Part shown: one piece after another, positions 61,087 to 64,000 of the stretch | Layout: each line of letters begins with the position of its first letter | Numbering within the stretch: the first letter of the stretch is position 1 | Assembly (NCBI RefSeq): GCF_900112345.1 | Contig: NZ_FOLB01000011.1 | Location: forward strand, 1-64,000 | Direction of reading: 5' to 3' | From: Nocardioides terrae | Lineage (GTDB): Bacteria; Actinomycetota; Actinomycetes; Propionibacteriales; Nocardioidaceae | Length of the DNA: 64,000 bases | The notes under the pieces: generated by a model | What the model saw: only the letters and a program-made list of their open reading frames with translations | Told to the model about the DNA's origin: nothing | The model's database searches: none | Translations under genes and position numbers: made by a program

Positions 61087-62103
61087 GTGTTTGCCTACCT
61101 TGTCCGCCGCATCATCGGCGGGATCGTCCTTCTCATCGTGATGAGCCTCGTCACGTTCGCCCTCTTCTTCGCTTCGCCGGTCAACCCGGCGGACTTCTCG
61201 TGCGGCAAGAACTGCTCGCCGGCGCAGAAGAAGCAGACCGCTGCGGCGCTCGGCTTCGACGACAACTTCTTCAACCAGTGGGCCGACTTCGGCAAGGGTG
61301 TCTTCGTCGGCCGCGACTTCCCCGACGACCCCAAGCTGCGCGAGACCGCCCCCGAGACGATCGCGCACTGCCCGGCCCCGTGCCTGGGCTACTCGCGTGA
61401 GCGCACGGCGAACGTGACGTCCCTGATCAAGGAGACGCTGCCCGTCTCCGTCTCGCTCGCCATCCTCGCCTTCATCATCTGGATCGTCGGCGGCGTCCTC
61501 TTCGGGGTGATCGCCGCGCTACGAAGAGGCACGATCATCGACCGAGGGCTCGTCGGCATCTCGCTGGTGCTCTATGCCTTCCCGACGTTCTTCGTCGGGC
61601 TCCTGCTCTACAAGTTCGTCGCGATCAAGTGGGGCTGGGTCGACATACCCCGCTACGAGACGATCGCCGACGGCGGCATCACCGGCTGGGCCTCGAGCCT
61701 GATCCTGCCGGCCATCACCCTCGCGGTGTTCTTCATGGCCGCCTACGTCCGGATGACGCGTGCCTACGTGATCGAGTCGCTCAGCGAGGACTACGTGCGC
61801 ACGGCGCGCGCCAAGGGTCTGCCCGCGCGTGCCGTCACGTTCAAGCACGCGCTGCGCGCGGCGCTCACCCCGATCGTGACGATGGCCGGCCTCGACTTCG
61901 CCGGCCTGCTCGGTGGCGCCATCATCACCGAGTCGGTCTTCAACTACCCTGGTCTCGGCAAGCTGGCGGTCCAGGCCAACCGGGACTACGACCTGCCGAC
62001 ATTGGTCGGGCTCGTCCTGCTCCTGGCGGCCTTCGTCATCATCGCCAACATCATTGTCGACGTGCTCTACGCGGTCATCGACCCGCGCGTACGGCTCAGC
62101 TAG
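61087..62103 (+). CDS. Dipeptide/oligopeptide ABC transporter permease, DppB/OppB-like
   Basis: A 338-residue permease with six helices. FAYLVRRIIGGIVLLIVMSL is the typical first helix, and the EAA loop is EDYVRTARAKGLPARAVTFK. LLGGAIITESVFNYPGLGKL and DVLYAVIDPRVRLS close the protein as in the family. The outside loop after helix 1 carries four cysteines (CGKNC and CPAPC), which could form disulfides. GTG 61087 has AGCAGGGA upstream. Confidence 0.92.
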   Translation: MFAYLVRRIIGGIVLLIVMSLVTFALFFASPVNPADFSCGKNCSPAQKKQTAAALGFDDNFFNQWADFGKGVFVGRDFPDDPKLRETAPETIAHCPAPCLGYSRERTANVTSLIKETLPVSVSLAILAFIIWIVGGVLFGVIAALRRGTIIDRGLVGISLVLYAFPTFFVGLLLYKFVAIKWGWVDIPRYETIADGGITGWASSLILPAITLAVFFMAAYVRMTRAYVIESLSEDYVRTARAKGLPARAVTFKHALRAALTPIVTMAGLDFAGLLGGAIITESVFNYPGLGKLAVQANRDYDLPTLVGLVLLLAAFVIIANIIVDVLYAVIDPRVRLS

Positions 62104-62114
62104 ATAGGACCATC

Positions 62115-63302
62115 GTGTCGGATACCTCCACGAAGCACGACGCCTTCCTGCGGGTCGAGGACCTCCGGGTCCACTTCCCGACCGCGGACGGCGTCGTCAA
62201 GGCCACCGACGGCCTCTCCTTCGAGCTGGCCCGCGGCAAGACGCTCGGCATCGTCGGCGAGTCGGGGTCGGGCAAGTCGGTCTCGAGCTCGGCGATCCTG
62301 GGCCTGCACCGCGGCACGCGTGCGCAGGTCAGCGGGCAGATCCTGCTCGAGGACGTCGACCTGCTGCAGCTCTCCGACGAGGAGATGCGGCGACGCCGCG
62401 GCCTCGACGTCGCCATGATCTTCCAGGACCCGCTCTCGGCGATGCACCCCTACTACACGGTCGGCAACCAGCTGGTCGAGGCCTACCGGGTGCACAACAA
62501 CGTCTCGAAGAAGGCGGCCCGCACCCGGGCGATCGAGATGCTGGAGCGCGTCGGGATCCCGCAGCCCGACCGTCGCGTCGACGACTACCCGCACCAGTTC
62601 TCCGGTGGCATGCGGCAGCGCGCGATGATCGCGATGGGGCTGATCAACAACCCCGGGCTGCTCATCGCCGACGAGCCGACCACCGCGCTCGACGTGACGG
62701 TGCAGGCCCAGATCCTGGACCTCCTGCAGGACCTGCAGCGCGAGTTCAACTCCGCGATCATCATCATCACCCACGACCTCGGCGTCGTGGCGGAGATGGC
62801 CGACCAGGTCCTCGTGATGTACGCCGGCAAGGCGGTCGAGTACGGCCCGACCAAGGAGCTCCTGGTCCGCCCGGAGATGCCCTACACGTGGGGCCTGCTC
62901 TCGAGCGTCCCGGACGTCACCGCCGACACCGACTCCAAGCTCATCCCGATCCCGGGCAACCCGCCCAGCCTGCTCAACCCCCCGAGCGGCTGCGCCTTCC
63001 ACCCGCGCTGCCCGCACAAGGACAAGGTGCCCGGGCGACTCTGTTGGACGGTCCAGCCCGAGCTGGTGCCCGGACGGCAGGGCATGGGTCACCTCAAGCG
63101 GTGCCACCTGCCCGACCCGGACCAGGTCTACGCGCTGGAAGTGCTGCCCGAGTTCGACCCGGAGCTGGCGAGCGAGCTGGCGCAGGCCCGGATCCCGGAC
63201 CCCGCGGCAGACGCTGCAGCAGGCCCTGCAGCAGGCCCTGCAGCAGGCACCGCAGCAGGCACCGCCACTCCCGACACCGCTGACGAGAGGGACGCGCAGT
63301 GA
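62115..63302 (+). CDS. Peptide ABC transporter ATPase, DppD/OppD-like
   Basis: A 395-residue ATPase. Walker [13 protein letters not shown]-loop [13 protein letters not shown], signature [15 protein letters not shown], Walker [14 protein letters not shown] and switch His in [11 protein letters not shown] are all present. The C-terminal oligopeptide-type extension has [19 protein letters not shown], the four-cysteine site seen in this family. The last 30 residues are an Ala/Gly/Pro/Thr tail made by a 12-base tandem repeat. GTG 62115 follows the permease by 11 bases; its stop overlaps the next ATPase. Confidence 0.93.
   Translation: MSDTSTKHDAFLRVEDLRVHFPTADGVVKATDGLSFELARGKTLGIVGESGSGKSVSSSAILGLHRGTRAQVSGQILLEDVDLLQLSDEEMRRRRGLDVAMIFQDPLSAMHPYYTVGNQLVEAYRVHNNVSKKAARTRAIEMLERVGIPQPDRRVDDYPHQFSGGMRQRAMIAMGLINNPGLLIADEPTTALDVTVQAQILDLLQDLQREFNSAIIIITHDLGVVAEMADQVLVMYAGKAVEYGPTKELLVRPEMPYTWGLLSSVPDVTADTDSKLIPIPGNPPSLLNPPSGCAFHPRCPHKDKVPGRLCWTVQPELVPGRQGMGHLKRCHLPDPDQVYALEVLPEFDPELASELAQARIPDPAADAAAGPAAGPAAGTAAGTATPDTADERDAQ
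63216..63263 (+). repeat. Four 12-bp tandem units inside the DppD-like gene
   Basis: GCAGCAGGCCCT at 63216-63227 and 63228-63239, then GCAGCAGGCACC at 63240-63251 and 63252-63263. They encode [16 protein letters not shown]. Because the unit is a multiple of three, copy-number change would keep the frame. Confidence 0.85.
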
Positions 63303-64000
63303 CCACCGAGCCCGTTGACGAGCTCAAGCCTCATCCCGAGACGAGTTCCCTCACCGGAACGCCGATCCTCGAGGTCGAGGACCTCAAGATGTACTTCCCG
63401 GTCAAGAGCTCCGGGTTCCTGCGCCGCACCATCGGCCACGTCCAGGCCGTGGACGGCGTCTCCTTCCAGGTGCGGTCCGGCAGCTCCCTCGGCCTGGTCG
63501 GGGAGTCCGGTTGCGGCAAGTCGACGACCGGTCGCCTGATCACGCGGCTCTACGAGCCGACCGCCGGGCGCATCGAGTTCGACGGTCGTGACATCGCGAA
63601 CCTGTCCGAGCGCGAGCTGCACCCGCTGCGGCGCGACATCCAGATGATCTTCCAGGACCCCTACACGTCGCTGAACCCGCGGCACACGGTCGGAGCGATC
63701 GTCGGGGCGCCGCTGGCGATCCACAAGGTCGTGCCGAAGGATAAGATCCTCGCGCGCGTCCAGGAGCTGCTGGAGATCGTCGGCCTCAACCCCGAGCACT
63801 ACAACCGCTACCCGCACGAGTTCTCCGGTGGTCAGCGGCAGCGCATCGGTATCGCCCGTGCGCTCACGCTGCAGCCCAAGCTGCTGGTGGCGGACGAGCC
63901 GGTCTCGGCGCTCGACGTCTCGATCCAGGCGCAGGTCGTCAACCTGCTCCAGGACCTCCAGCGCGAGTTCAACATCGCCTTCCTCTTCGTCGCCCACGAC
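63299..64000 (+). CDS. Peptide ABC transporter ATPase, DppF/OppF-like (cut by window edge)
   Basis: The first 234 residues of the second ATPase. Walker [13 protein letters not shown]-loop [13 protein letters not shown], signature [15 protein letters not shown], Walker [14 protein letters not shown] and the switch region VAHD at the edge are seen. It pairs with the ATPase at 62115 to power peptide import. GTG 63299 overlaps the preceding stop by four bases. The C-terminal part is outside the window. Confidence 0.92.
   Translation, partial: MTTEPVDELKPHPETSSLTGTPILEVEDLKMYFPVKSSGFLRRTIGHVQAVDGVSFQVRSGSSLGLVGESGCGKSTTGRLITRLYEPTAGRIEFDGRDIANLSERELHPLRRDIQMIFQDPYTSLNPRHTVGAIVGAPLAIHKVVPKDKILARVQELLEIVGLNPEHYNRYPHEFSGGQRQRIGIARALTLQPKLLVADEPVSALDVSIQAQVVNLLQDLQREFNIAFLFVAHD

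Noticed and set aside
1-64000. tRNA, rRNA or CRISPR arrays
   Set aside because: No cloverleaf-sized intergenic space with tRNA-like arms and no regularly spaced repeats were found; all intergenic gaps are under 300 bases.

Overview
The window reads as a high-GC actinobacterial chromosome segment, most like Nocardioides or another Nocardioidaceae. The codons are strongly GC-ending, many starts are GTG, neighbouring genes often overlap by 4 bases (GTGA/ATGA), and the housekeeping order on the right (thrS, HIT, pgsA, pdxS, pdxT, yebC, ruvCAB, yajC, secD, secF, apt, rel, hisS, aspS) is the one found in Streptomyces and Mycobacterium. No tRNA, rRNA or CRISPR was seen.

Region 1 (1-16.9 kb) is accessory. 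It opens with a transposase remnant. Then come a leftward set (YwnB-like NAD(P)-binding protein, a 38-codon ORF, a one-Cys peroxiredoxin-like protein, a 57-codon hydrolase fragment, an orphan QcrB-like cytochrome b) and a divergent Rrf2 regulator. Two very large LuxR-type ATPase regulators flank an ECF sigma factor of the SnoaL-fused (ECF41-like) class. An orphan SdhA-like flavoprotein, a second NAD(P)-binding protein, a type II NADH dehydrogenase and a small zinc-ribbon protein follow. Six upstream regions here, plus one at 31.55 kb, carry the same bipartite motif, (C/T)GTCAC(A/C/G)-N16-(C/G)GTC. This matches the promoter consensus I recall for ECF41 sigma factors (TGTCACA-N16-CGTC). I read it as one sigma regulon built around a non-standard electron-transport set, and it is the most interesting content of the window.

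Region 2 (17-34.2 kb) is mixed: an FMN reductase, a frameshifted nitroreductase, an HtrA protease, a SigE-family sigma factor with an overlapping membrane partner, a decayed maleylpyruvate isomerase-like gene, fatty-acid genes (MaoC hydratase, acyl-CoA ligase and a second ligase cut off at its hinge), a folE/FAD-reductase pair opposite a SufR-like Fe-S regulator, several small or unknown genes, a methyltransferase and a secreted HEYGH metalloprotease.

Region 3 (34.3-58 kb) is the conserved core. Two departures stand out. A three-gene AurF-type oxygenase / FprB reductase / TetR operon with two palindromic operators sits between thrS and the HIT gene. The acyltransferase and PimA genes that normally lie between pgsA and pdxS are absent. 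The ruvCAB promoter carries a perfect LexA box.

Region 4 (58.1-64 kb) is a dipeptide/oligopeptide ABC transporter operon in the order permease, lipoprotein, permease, ATPase, ATPase, running off the right edge.
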